DNA of 64,000 nt, taken from Collybiopsis luxurians FD-317 M1 (taxonomy: Eukaryota; Basidiomycota; Agaricomycetes; Agaricales; Omphalotaceae). Of the stretch, positions 46,031 through 58,507 are shown one piece after another. The position numbers and the translations under genes were made by a program. The notes below the pieces were generated by a model. The model was not told the origin of the DNA. It saw only the letters and a list, made by a program, of their open reading frames with translations, and searched no databases. The stretch is from the NCBI GenBank assembly GCA_000827265.1, contig KN834778.1, positions 385,097 to 449,096 on the forward strand, read 5' to 3'. The number at the start of each line of letters is the position of its first letter. The stretch's first letter is position 1.

Positions 46031-46835
46031 ATGATGGAAATTGAAATGCATTCTCCCTCAATGCGGCCTGCTCATTCTTCGAATTCTTCAAAGCGTGCGC
46101 GCTCTCCAGACGAAACATATTCTTCGAGTCGTCCATCTGTGAGCGCGTTCTCGAAAAGGTCTTCGGATTCTTTTGCTGATTTTCTGTATTGATAGAAACG
46201 AATTTCCTTAGCTACTGAAGCCGATTATGCTTTATTTTGCCTACGTGGATCGTCCTCAGCTAGCAGTAGTCGACAAAACTCAGAAGAGTGGGTCCAACAA
46301 GCTGGAAACTTGACCATAAATAGTCCACTGCTCATTGGGAATGGAACCAGGCCATTCGAAGACCATGTAATGGTCACTGAATCTATGGTAGATTGCTGAG
46401 TTTTGCTCCGCTGTTGACGTTTATTGAGCTAACCCTTAGCAAAACCAATCTAATACCGCCGCATCACCAGCGCCGTATGGCAGACCGCATCTTGCTCCGT
46501 TACAAACTTCCTTTCCTCGAATGCAGTTAGCTCCTAAGCCCGCCGCCCAAGTCTTCCCCCCTCATATGGTCTCTACAGATAGCCCATTGCTCCGAAACTC
46601 AGCTCCGTCTATTCATGTTCTACCTCCTACACCCGTTTCACACCCGACGGGCTGTTCAGCCACCACTCGACCTGCTACGCCAATGAACGAAAGTCCCATG
46701 TCTGTTTCTACATCACCATTGAGTGCTAATGTCCTGTCACCTTCACGCCGAAATCGCGGGTTTGCCATGGGACCCCGCGCAGACTGCGAGAAGTGTCGGA
46801 TGGGTGTCAAGGGCCATTCTGTACATCTTGATTGA
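46031..46835 (+). CDS. Unknown 231-residue protein with C-terminal Cys/His motif
   Basis: Exons 46031-46138, 46196-46387 and 46440-46835 join in phase 0 to give 231 residues. The N-terminus is Ser/Arg-rich (RARSPDETYSSSRPS), the middle is Ser/Thr/Pro-rich, and the last 25 residues change character: RRNRGFAMGPRADCEKCRMG followed by VKGHSVHLD. The spacing C-x2-C-x6-H-x3-H is a plausible zinc-binding knuckle at the very C-terminus. I do not recognise a named family. SP/TP sites suggest regulation by proline-directed kinases, which is inference. Confidence 0.7.
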
Positions 46836-46997
46836 GTCGCTGGTGCAGGGGAAGATGATCTTAACTTAGGGTTGCAACTTGCATAATATGTATTTTACTT
46901 TGTTCTTTATAATGGAACTGTACAAAGTTTCGATGTTTTTTTTCGGCGCTTAGTTTCCAGCGCTTCGTTAGAAAATTTTCTGGTAGCGACTTTTGAG

Positions 46998-49900
46998 ATG
47001 TCTACGACCTTGCCCTTATTCTGGGATCTCTCGTCTCCCTCAAAAAGCAAACGCATCGAAGCCTCTGTGAAGCTCATATCGACTTTGGAGCATTTCCAGG
47101 CTCAGTTTGAACCTCCAAGTCCTCCAAGCGAAGAAGATGAGGGCGTTGATGAAAAACTGGATTCTTTGGAGGCATCGAACGCCCAGGACGTGTCTTACTC
47201 TGTTAGACGTCTCATAAGAGGCCTTGCAAGTCCTCGTGAAAGCAGCAGACTGGGATTCTCAGTAGCCTTAACCGAGGTGAGTATACTTTTCACGCAGTGC
47301 TTTCTTCGATTAACTCTGTATCAGTTACTGTCCCGTTTGGATACTGTGACATGTTCCCAGATATTCACGCTTATAATGGATGCTACAAAACCCCACGGCT
47401 CGATGAGTGGTCAGGAAGAACGAGATATATTATTTGCTCGTCTATTCGGGATGACCGCCATAATACAATCTGGATTGCTCGTACGAACAAAGCCATTACC
47501 CACTTCCCAGTCTTCAGCTACTCATGCTTCTTCTCTTGCGGGATACGAGCAAGTTTTACGAGAATTACTCGTAATAGGCGAAAAGAAGGCGTGGTTGAGG
47601 GAAAGCGCGTGGTGGGCAATAAGTTTAGCAGCAGATAGCTTGAAAGCAGCGGAAGTTCCATGGAAGGGTGAGGCTGTCAGTACCACTGTCCAACATTTGT
47701 TTGTCGAGAACAAGGTCTGGTCTGCGGAGAAAATTGCTCTGACTCTCAAGCTGCAAAACTACTTTGAGGACCTTGTTTGGCATGATCTGGTGTCTCCCAC
47801 CTTCAAAAATCCCGATCTGCTCAGTAATTCAAATCTTCAGAACATTGCTCTTATTCTGAAGGTGCGTAGGGCTATCGCATTACTCCAGGAGTTCATTCAT
47901 GGAATGATTTTGTTTCCTGCAGGACTCGAATACCGATGCCACGGCCGGAGAAACACCAAAAATTGCTGCCGCTGGAGGATGGAAGACTCAGCTGCATTTC
48001 GTATGGGATATCATGCTGAACCGCCTACTTAACACGACAAACACGTCCAAGAGCAACTTTCCCGAATTTTTCCGTATCGTCGTTGATGGTATGCCGGGCA
48101 TACGAGGTGTTAGATTAGCAACTGACTTATCATTCAGAATCGTTATTTTCATCCAATGCTTCTCCGGAACGTAAATATTGGGGCTTCCAGGTCTTCCAAA
48201 AAGCTTTGCCCCTCGTCCCTGAAGACAAGATCCCTATGCTTTTCACAAAGCATTTCATGCGTACTTGGATAAATCATCTATCAAAGCAGGATCGTTATCT
48301 ACACAAGGCAGCTAAGCAAACAGTAAGTCTTGTGACATCCTTTTATTCATGCCAGTTAATGGCTGTGATTATACAGGCCGTGGAGATACAGACCTTTGTG
48401 CAGCGTAACCCGAGATTTGGTTTTGCTCTTATCATTCAACTTACCGGAGTACATGGTTCCCAGCAATTTGACAAGCTCACGAAAACCAAGACTGTCGAGT
48501 CGATATTGTCCGCCATGAATGCCAACGATATCAAACAGTATATCAACTATCTGTTGAAGCAAGCAAACGATGGAGAGTAAGTTTTTATTGAGCCGCATTC
48601 CCTTCTTGGTATCAAACTTGAGTTTACAGAGTCGAAGTAGAAGTCATCAATGCTCGTAGACGGTGGATCATAGATCAACTTGCTGCTTTGATCCACAATG
48701 GCTCCGTGTCCAAAGCCGGTGACTGGGTTGAATCTGTCCTGGACTGGCTGGTAGTTAATGGTCTATTCATTGTCAAGAGGAAGTCTGAGAGGAGTCGTTA
48801 CACCGGCGTACGTTACCTTCGTTCCCTCTATCAATTCGTACCTTGCATTGATAGTTCGTTCATTCAGGTCCAACAGACGCCTAATCCTCCATTCTCCGAT
48901 GAATTGCAACAGAGCTGTAGAGACAGGCTGTTGGGTTGCGTAGCTGATCTTACCAATCAAGTTACGATCCTTGCAGGCGTCTCAGATACTGCCAAAGTCA
49001 AGGTCCCAGGTGTCGCTGCTGACGGAGAATTCTGGGTTGCAAAAGTCTTGTCGACGATCGAAGCCTTGAAGCAAGACTCGAAACACGTATCTCCTATCAT
49101 GGAAATCGATGAAGATGAGGAGGCTTTACGATCGAAAGTCAAGGAGGTTATTTCCAAACTCAAGAAGGCGCGTTCGATTCGTCCATGCGTAAAGCATATC
49201 ATTCATCGATCTTTCTATAGGTCCCGGGTGACAAGGAGGAAGCTGCCAGCGGGGTGCAGCTTCTTTTACTGGCCTGTTTATTGCAGCAGTACTGCTCGGA
49301 AGAACTGGTACCTTTGGACGTTATCGAGGTATGTTGCTCGCAGTCTATGAGTGCTTTCATCTGTCCACCGATTTCTTGCTTACCGATAATCCATCATAGT
49401 CTTGTGTCGATGCGGCAATTCAAGAGTTTTCTCTAGAAAAATCCAAGAAGAAAGGCCGCTCCATCGCTCCTGACCCTATGGACATCATTGTCGACATTAT
49501 CATTGGCTTCATGGAAAAGTCAACGGTATACATGCGGACCGTTGCGAATCAAGTGTTTTCGCTCATCTCGGGAGAGGTCAAGGGCAGCACAATAGATCTC
49601 ATACTGACGGTGAAGTCTCTCCATTGAATAATTTTATATTTATTTTGAGATTGGATCTTCTAGCAACTTGAAACCCGGGACCCTACAGCGGAAGGATCAG
49701 ATGATGACGAGATGGACAGTGGGGATGAGCAGGGTGATGGTGATGCTTCGGATGACGACGGGGATAACAGTAGCTCGTCCAGTAACGACAGCGACAATGA
49801 CGACGAAGGGAAGGACAGCAATGAAGAGGAAACTGACGAAGAGCTTCGTCAAAAAATACTGCAAGTTATCTCAGTGAATGGGATAGCAGCTACAGACGAG

Positions 49901-51082
49901 GATGACGACGAGAGCGAAGAACTGATGGACGACGATCAGATGATGGCCATTGACGAGCAACTTGCCGAGGTTTTCAGGTCAAGAGTGAATGAAAAGAAAG
50001 CTTCTAAAGGTTTGCAAGAAACATTAGAAAGCTTCCTTTTGCTCATCCTTTCTTCGCTGCAGATGTCGATGCGCAAAGAGAGGCAACACACTTCAAGAAC
50101 CGCATCCTTGACCTTGTGGACACACTAATAAAAAAACGACCGTCAAGTCCATTCATTGTTCGACTAATCATCCCGTTAGTCGACTTGGTCATTCGATCGA
50201 CCTCTGATGAAAAGCAGCTTTCGGATAAAGCTCGGGGTATCGTTCGATCAAGAATAGGCAAGGCGAAGGATATTCCTTCATTCGTCGATTCAGATGAAGT
50301 AAAGACGGTTTTTGAAACGCTTCATAGCCGTGCGAGAACCGAACGCTCTGCGGACCACTTGACCACCCTCAGTGATTGCTGCATCTACCTTTCTCAAGCG
50401 ATGTTTCATTCTGGAATGCTGGATGAAGTCGTTGGCGCATATCGGCAGTCTCTGACAGATTTCATCTCGCGCAAGAATTCTTCTCTTAATGTATACTTCT
50501 TCCAGCAATTTGTCCGTCGCTCGAGGGCTGCTGCATGGGGTCTTCGCAATGACCTGATCGAGCTTCCAGACAAAGCCGTGAACATGTATCGGCGATTCCA
50601 AGCATACCAGCTGATTCATGATCTAATTGCAGAACCTCCTCCTGACGTAAGTCATATCCCCTGGGGTGTCACTGTCATTTCTTACTTTGCTTCAGCTTCA
50701 ACAAGAGGTCATTCATTTCTTGCGGGCAATATGTGAAGTCCTTCTTGATATAATACCTAAGGCATGCGAGGAAGCACAATCGCTAGCTTTGAACGCTGCT
50801 CAAATGAGAGAGGTGTTAAAGTTAGCTCTGCTATCTGCCCGTCAGGCTCGACGAATTGCACCTCACAGTGTTGCTGCGACATGCAATCCTTCGGCATGGT
50901 CGAAGGCAGCAGAATTGCTCGCGGCCTCTGAGCGATTCAAAGGTGCTGCCCAAATGTGCAAACAGATAGTGCAGATAGCGAGCGCACCTCAGAAAGACGG
51001 TTCTTCCAAACGAAAAGCGTCTTCTGTTTCAGAGGAGACGACCCCAGAAACGAAGAAGTCTAAACGTAAAAAAGTAGCGTAA
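46998..51082 (+). CDS. POL5: POL5 / MYBBP1A-like nucleolar protein
   Basis: Twelve exons (46998-47276, 47325-47861, 47923-48088, 48138-48322, 48377-48576, 48630-48807, 48868-49167, 49221-49328, 49400-49609, 49664-50009, 50063-50646, 50696-51082) give 1159 residues. Despite the old name DNA polymerase V, Pol5 is an armadillo-like ribosome-biogenesis factor in the nucleolus. Seen: SVRRLIRGLASPRESSRLGFSVALTELLSRL, RLFGMTAIIQSGLL, a very acidic Ser/Asp stretch about two thirds along (exon 10), and a basic C-terminus ending KKSKRKKVA. Intron 7 (49168-49220) appears to start with GCGCGT. A GT alternative would be only 32 nt long. Confidence 0.9.
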
Positions 51083-51453
51083 TTCGGAGACTTCGCACAT
51101 CCGCCTTATAGTGTATACTATGTTTTATAATTTTTCGTCTTCGCTGGAAAATTGGAATCATCCTTTACTACTGAGGGAAACAGTTATGGTATGCCTTTTT
51201 TGGACAAGTAACAACAGCTTTGACATTAACAATTGTGGGCACGATTGTCACGTGCTACCCTATCGGACGGACAGGAGCCTCTTGTTTCTCCATCGTGATT
51301 TCCTTCCAGATTCAACCGTGACGATTGTATGAAGAGTGACGCATCTGTGCTTCGTTCTAGGAGAGGGACTTCTCGGAATCTCCACCTTGCTCGTCCTTCA
51401 TTTCACTCATTTCGTTCCGCTGCCTGCACCACTTTACACTTCGAGGATCAAGC
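51083..51453. other. Upstream region of the aspartic protease gene
   Basis: About 370 bp. T/C-rich stretches lie near 51370-51450 but no TATA box is clear. No separate gene is supported. Confidence 0.45.
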
Positions 51454-53894
51454 ATGCTGAAACTATTTGGCCTCTCATTCTTCTATTTGACTATGTTTGC
51501 ATTGGTTTTTGCTTCTCAAACTGTCGGTGGCATGTTCTCAGAATCAAGATCTTACCCTCACGATCACGGCTACACCTCTGGTATACACGTCCCCATTTTT
51601 AGCTCACGCAAATCGCACACGAATCATGATCTTCAGTGGCGGCAACACTCTTACGGGGAGAACGGGCAAGGCGAATCTATTGAGAGTCAAGTGCCTGGAA
51701 ACCAGATTCCATTGACTGATTTTCGAGACGTGTGAGGATTGATACTGTTTCAGCGGTAACCCCAAGCTTAAAAGAAAGCGCTCAGGACATATAGCATAAG
51801 GATAAACATCGGCGAGACAGCCCTACCTGTGGTTATCGATACTGGTTCCTCTGACTTCTGGGTGATCTCTGATAGTTGTACTTCACCTGCTTGTGCGCGT
51901 ATAGCTGCCCAGTCTCAGGCAGACTCTGGCGGAAATGACATGCAATTGTATCGCTTCTATACCTCTTCCAACAACTCGGACGCGGGTTTCCGATCTGCTT
52001 CGCTCCCCATAGCTCTTCTGTACGGCGACTCACTCACCGGCACGCATGCTTCTGGTATAATAGGATCTGCCAGCGTCAAGATCGGGATTGGTTCTAATGA
52101 AGGGTCAAATGACAACGGTCCTGATAATTTTCCTACGTTGGAGTCACAATATTTTGCCGCAATCGATGACACGAACACAACTGTTCTCGAGACTGGTTGT
52201 GTAGGACTCCTTGGGTTAGGATTTCCCCTCAATAGGTGAGTTGTGGAATGACTTCACTTTTACTTCTTCGTCGTACTGCAGCCTAACTTTCTTCCCAGTG
52301 TCCTCCTGCTGGACGTATTCGAGAAAAAACACCTTCAGTTGAACTGTATTTCTGGCTCCAATGAGAACGTTCGTGACGACTTTCAACTTCCTCAAGTCGA
52401 CGGCGGTAAAGGATTTCATACTAATCAGAGAAGAGGGAGGAAATCGAGAACCACGACAAAGATGTTTGACGAATACTGGACATCTCCGTTGTCAACATTC
52501 GCTGGAAAGTCGTCGCATCCATTGAAACCCAGAGCAAGGAAAAATGGTTTCAAGAAAGGTGACGTGGGTCGTCACGAGCTAGCTCCGGATAGCCAAACCG
52601 AGATCAAAGGACGTCGGCGAGTCTCTGTGAATGACGACGGTGCTTGGACCTCCTTTGCGTCTTCCTCACTTGCCTCTTCGTCCTCATGGACTTCATATCT
52701 TCTCTCTGTCTTCAATACTTACGGACCGCCAGTGTGGAGACTTGTAACAAACGCCGCGAGTTCATCTTGTACAGAGCTGCCCACAACGCGCGCCGATGCA
52801 GGAATCGGGAAAACCTATACTATGAAGCCTATGTTCAGTATCAGCTTGCAAAGGAAGACAAATACGGATAATAATCATCCTTCCGGAAGCGAGGATCCAA
52901 ACGCGGGAATGTTAACCATAGGCGGGGCTCCATTGGGTACTAGTGAAAGCGAACTTACTTGGGTTGACGTTCGCAGGTACGGAGTTGGGGACGGCGGGCT
53001 GCAGGGAGGACCAGGCGCGGAGGAGGAGGTGCGTGTTTGGCGCTTTTCTGCTTCTACGGGTGTTTGTGCTCGTGTGCTCAGACGCAATGCCTGAGCTGGG
53101 TCGCCAAACATTCGTTCTTCCCTTCTCATTCGAGCTCTTTTCATTCATTTTCTAACTTTTATCAGAATTACCCAATTACATGGGAAATTCCCATCGACGA
53201 CGTCTATTTAGACGGTAAAAAACTACCAAGGTCAGTGCTAGTTGATTCAGGAATTGGGATTACAGGGTTGATTGATACGGTGCGCTGTGCTCATGACATA
53301 CTCCTTGATGAATGACTGATGTCTGTTATAGGGAAGTTCCCTTATCCGGGGTCCCCCTGATGTTGTCAAGTCCATCAATGACCTTCTGCTCAAGGAAAAC
53401 GGAAGCCAAATGGTCTGTGCAACTCCACATACCTTAGCCTTTCAAATTGGAGGGGCAATGTTTGCCGTTGACTCAAGAGACTTGTTCTGGAAATCAAAGG
53501 ATGGAACGAAATGTTACCTGAATGTCGTAGCTACAGATGTCCCTGCGAGAAGCAGCGGGAAGGAGGCAGGAAGAAGAGGATATCTATTTAGTTGGAGTCT
53601 AGGAGATCCGTTTCTGAAAAGGTAGAATTTCTGTCTGTGATAATGATTATCCTTCCTGAACTATCAATCGACAGTGTTTGTGCCACCTTTTATTACGGCG
53701 ACACCACACATCCTTCGCGAGATCCGCCCAAAATTGGGTTTAAGTCGACAGTCTCTCAGAATACTACCTCCTTGCTGGATCTTACAACCTTTTTTCCCTC
53801 TTCTGATCCGGATAAGGAAGGTGCTGTTGCAGGAGTAGTTCAACGTCCAGGACTGCTCGCCGCCGCCAACATTGTGAATCCTGGCACCGAGTAG
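51454..53894 (+). CDS. Secreted pepsin-family (A1) aspartic protease with long insert
   Basis: Exons 51454-51731, 51786-52235, 52299-53028, 53166-53279, 53332-53621 and 53675-53894 give 693 residues. A signal peptide is clear (MLKLFGLSFFYLTMFALVFASQ), followed by a pro-region and TYSIRINIGE. Both catalytic motifs are intact: DTGSSDFWV (Asp near 111) and IDTGSSLIRGP (Asp near 523, made by splicing exons 4 and 5). The motif LLYGDSLTG fits the flap-side region, and SLGDPFLKSVCATFYYGD the C-terminal part. Exon 3 carries an extra hydrophilic, Ser/Lys/Arg-rich block of well over 100 residues between KKHLQ and LLSVFNTYGPP, so the catalytic Asp residues are about 410 apart rather than roughly 200. 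Extracellular proteolysis is expected. The specificity is unknown. Confidence 0.87.
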
Positions 53895-54063
53895 GCTAAT
53901 CGGGAGAGGACCATCGGACCAGGCTATCTGATTACTTGGGTCTCGGTCATCAGGCTCTGCCTTTTGTTTCTATTTTAATGTTATTTTAGAGTTTTTTCTT
54001 TGGTTGTGGATTATTTCTTACTCGTATATACAAGTATATGTATCTAAATCCAGAAGCTGATCG

Positions 54064-57000
54064 CTACTCCTGCGAACGGGGATAAGATAGAGACTCTGCA
54101 AGCTTCGCCATTTTGTAGACAGAGTCCATGGCTGATGGATTGTTTTCAAGCTGTGTGACTAGTTTTATGGTGTTTCGTACCCTGCCAAGTAATAGTAAGC
54201 CTCAAACAACGAATAACGTAAAACAATCCCTTGCCTGTTTCTCACAATGCGTCCTTGAACCACTTGCTGCATGACGGAAGATTTTTCTGAAGCTGCTCGC
54301 AAAATGTCTTCGGGCATTCCTGCTAGTCGGCCGCATTCGACTCCAAATGAATCTAAGAAAGGTTTTCTTCGTCTCTCAAAGAAAATGAATCGAAGGAAAG
54401 GATATACCAGAAGCAATTCCTCTAGTAAGGCGATATAAAAATGTAACGTCTCTTGTTCCATCAATTCTGCCTTCTGCCGTATAACCCATGTGCAGATTGT
54501 GTACATCGTCGGGATATTGCTTCTCGATTTCCGCTGCCACCAAAGGGTAGTGCGTGATGAACAAAGTCTTACACTTGGTCGACCGCACCAGATGCTTGAG
54601 AACGGCGCTCGCGATGGCCATCTGTGTGTTCCCCGACCAAAATGGATAAATTCCTAAGGGGCAAGCAAAACATAACTCACCCCATCGAATGTTGATGTAC
54701 CCCGACCGAGTTCATCAAGTATAACCAGGCTTCTCTCAGTAGCGGAATGGAGTATCTCATTGGTTTCGGACATTTCCGCCATAAAAGTCGAACGGCCTCT
54801 AGCCAGATCATCCCATGCTAAAACGGAGTCAATAAGTTGAGATAGTGTGAGGATAATTTAGAACACACCTCCCATACGGGTGAGGATGGAGTCTAGCATC
54901 CCTAATCTCACAGAGGTCGCAGGTACGTAGCTCCCGATTTGAGCCATGATCACTATCAGCGCGACCATCCGAACAGCAGAGCTTTTCCTATCTTGAAATC
55001 GAAGTAGCTGTTCGCATGTTGAAAAATGCAGGACTTACCCGCCCATATTCGGTCCAGTGACAATTTTGCTTCTCGATTCTCCAGAAGTACCCATGCGCAC
55101 GGTATTCGGAATGAATGGATCCGACCGCAATAGTTCGATCATCGGATGGCGACCATCGACAATTTCTAGTTGATCTTTGTCGGTGAATTCCGGTCGGGAG
55201 TAACTAGTGATGGGCTGAACAAGAGCTTAGATGATTCTTGCAAATGATTCACATCCACAAGACTCACTCGCAAACCCACTTGTGCTAGACTAATCAAACA
55301 GTCAGCTTCTGCCAACTTGTTCACTGCATTGCGCAAGGGTCCGTAATGATTTTGAGAGATCTCATCCAAGAATGTAGAATATGCACGGTCAGCTTCAATC
55401 TGGATAGAGAGATGCTCAGAAACGCGGACAATGCTAGAAGCACTATGAAGGACTGACATTGAGGGTCTCCTGCCAGCGAAATCGTTCCTCCAGCTTTGAT
55501 TGAACGTCTGCAGGTCGATATCGCGCCTTTGTTCTGGTTCTGATGAAATTCTAATGAGGGATGAAAGTTCTCTCTTTCATTGAACTCACGCTGAGATCAA
55601 ACGCCACGACGCCGGGATGTCTATTCGAGCACTTTTCTCCACCTCCACGAGGTACTTGGATCAAAGTCAGTGTATCGTCGATGCAAAGGACGCGAGCTTA
55701 TCGACCTCTTCCCCCGCAACTGTCTCGTATTGTAGCGATGGGCGCTTAAGGAGCTTTCGCACTGCGTGATCGCGAGTAACTTAGCAAGGTTTAGACAACG
55801 GGGAAAAAGCTCCAACCTGACTTCAGTAACTCCTGAAGCTCCAGCTCGACTGCAAGAAGGCCCTAAAGCACGTTTGACAGATTAGTGACACCTCCTAGAA
55901 TATGGGTTATTTTCTGACCATTCTCGTTTCTTCGATCTTGGGATATTTGCCTTTGTCAAGCCACAGTTCATCCTTACGTCCGTCAACAGTGTGCTTCAGG
56001 GAGATGGTTTGAAGCAATCCGTTGGTAGATTCCCGGAGAGCAGGAAGAGAAAATATAATCGCATTCAAGATATGGGACTTGAACCCAGCCTCAGAATGAT
56101 CTCTTATTGGCTCGAAAGCAAATGCGAGTTTCTTGAAGGCTGGTATCAAAACTGCAAGTTCTTGAGGAGTACACTGAGTAGTGAATGAGTGTTGAAAGCC
56201 AACCATGTAGAAGCTGTCAGACCTGGCCATATTGAATCCGACACAATCCTCGGGCTAGATCAGGTAAGTTTTTAAGTATTTGACGCAGCGTAACTAGTTT
56301 ATCTGAGGTGCTGTGAATGATCTCTTCTACAGCGTCAACTCTTTCTCGAAGAGCCCTAGATGATAAGTTTAATTATGCAGAATGAACCCGGAAATATGGC
56401 TACTGACGCTCTGTCCGTCAAAGGGTGGCCAACCCAATATTTCATTAAGCGAGCGCCAAATTTTGTCTTAGTATGGTCCAACACCCAAAGGAGCGAGCCT
56501 TGAACGCTATGATCAGTCTCGTTCTCGAAAATTTCTAGGTTACGAAGTGTATTGGCTGCAAGCACCATGTGGGATCGATGAGAGAACTTGGTAAAAAATC
56601 TTGTCTCCAAAAGCGCATCAGCGACGTTGTAATCCGAAAGATGCTTGACAATGTGTGCTAGAGCTACTACCAACTGCGAGGAAAAAGCCGTAATGGATGC
56701 CAAAACTTTTCCTGGGAGAACAATGAATCAAACATGAACCATAACGGACTCGGTAAATGAAGACCTGTTTTCAAATTTTCGGACGCCAAACTAGATTGAC
56801 GTTTTTCCACATAAAAAGCGGTAAGAAACTCGAAGGCTTCACTGTATGTCATCAACTTTGGGAATCGCTCCATTCGAACGCCATTGAAAGACGAGGGATT
56901 GCTAAAGACGAGATAAACGAAACCGTTGGCACCACACCAAACAACATGTACCTCGCAAACTCCGATAGCAGTTTCGCAGTTGGTCGTGTTAGTCCATCGC

Positions 57001-58410
57001 TCAAGCATAATAATTCAGCAGGCTTCAAATGCGCCAATCTCGTCTACAAAGTGTCAATGACAATCTCGCGGAGGTGCTTATGGTGCTTACTTCAAGCTCT
57101 AGTCGCATGAGCGAATCTTCGAACTCATCGTAAACAACATCACCGGTACTAGGGCAGATACTAATGAGCGCGATAGCGACGTCATTTTCCTTGTTGCCTT
57201 TTCTGTCTTCAACGATACATAGGAAGGGAGGTGAAGAGTGTGTTCCGGTCATGTCAATGGAATCCATAGCGTCAACATATCTAAACCAAGATGAAGATGA
57301 TAAACCAGCTTCAAAAAGAACGAGGCAGCACACGTTGCCGCAGTGTACAAACGGACAAGTTTCCGTTCAAAAGGCTTGTTCCGATTCTCGCTCACTTTCT
57401 TGAGGGCGGCAGTCTCCACTTGATTGACTATACCTACGCGGTAGCCCCGAGACAAAAGACTGCTGGCGTAAGTACTGAATCTCATATTTTAAAAACAAAA
57501 AAACACAAACTTCTTCAGGTGAATGTCCCTTCGTTCTACAGGTATAGATGCGACAGTAAAATTTCGATCTTGAAAAGCCACCATTCCCAGCACATTCGCG
57601 GCGACCTGAAGGCATATAAGACCAGGATCAGGCTAACCCGAATTATAAAGCCTCTACAACATACTTTTGCATCTTCATCAAAGAATTTGTATTTATATCC
57701 CACCTCAATCATCAGTAAAGTACCAGGATTGTCGTGTTTGAGCTGCAATACCTGCGGAGAGGGCTGGAAACGACCAAGAATCATCATTATTGTGCACAAA
57801 CCTGCTTCTCGAGAGGAGTCCAGGTTTCACCGCTGGGCCCGACTTCTCCTATACGCCTCGACCCAATTTTGACCGGACTCGCCTTTTGCTTTCCTTTGCC
57901 CTTCTTCGACGACGGTCCAATTGTCTCCCAAAATTTCGGGTCCGAATCCGAATCCCCGTCTCTATGTTCATTGACAACCCTGGTGGGCTCTGGTTCTGGG
58001 TCATCCAAGTTGCTAAATGACCGTTTCTGAATGAAGAAAGACGACTGCCTCTCTCCTAAAAGTTTCTTCTTCAGAGCTTCACGCGCCGTTGGGTTTCGGG
58101 ATCCAGAAGAGGAGTCTGCAGGACGCGACTCGGTGCTCTTTTCAGATAAGGTAGGAGCAGAAGGATTGAATCGCCACTGTTCTGCCCTGTTCGGCGAGTT
58201 AGATGTGGATATTGTCTTTGATGAGCCGGGCGAAAAGTCGAGAGATGTAAGAGACTCTCTGCGCTTTTTTGCTGGCCGTTCTTCAATAGAATCATCGTCA
58301 GTCAAATCTACTACTATCTGAGACCGCTTTGCAGATTTTTTAGGACTTGGAGAGGGCGTAAAGTAGGAGGAAAGTCTTGTCTGATACTGATACCCAGGAG
58401 TTTGAGGCAT
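54064..58410 (-). CDS. MSH3: MSH3 DNA mismatch repair protein
   Basis: Twenty-one exons give 1103 residues: 57802-58410, 57665-57751, 57511-57605, 57334-57462, 57091-57280, 56952-57043, 56765-56901, 56408-56711, 56223-56355, 55919-56173, 55817-55862, 55706-55779, 55590-55654, 55458-55539, 55268-55399, 55039-55214, 54869-54987, 54681-54817, 54408-54621, 54235-54352 and 54064-54181. MutS-beta (Msh2-Msh3) repairs insertion-deletion loops. Seen: a PIP box QTRLSSYF at residues 10-17, mismatch-binding domain [42 protein letters not shown], ATPase [48 protein letters not shown] and THYPL. The last intron starts GCAAGG. Divergent from ATP12 by 97 bp. Confidence 0.94.
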
Positions 58411-58507
58411 AGTGCGGGTGGCGGGGTAGTGAAGAAAGATTCAATGGCGCAACGCGTCTGAAGCACGTGCTACTAGAAATCTTCAGCTGCGTTTCCTTCC
58501 GAAACCG

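Noticed and set aside
49172..49190. GTTCGATTCG in POL5 considered as the T-loop of a tRNA gene
   Set aside because: It lies inside a predicted intron and no acceptor stem, D-loop or anticodon arm could be folded around it.
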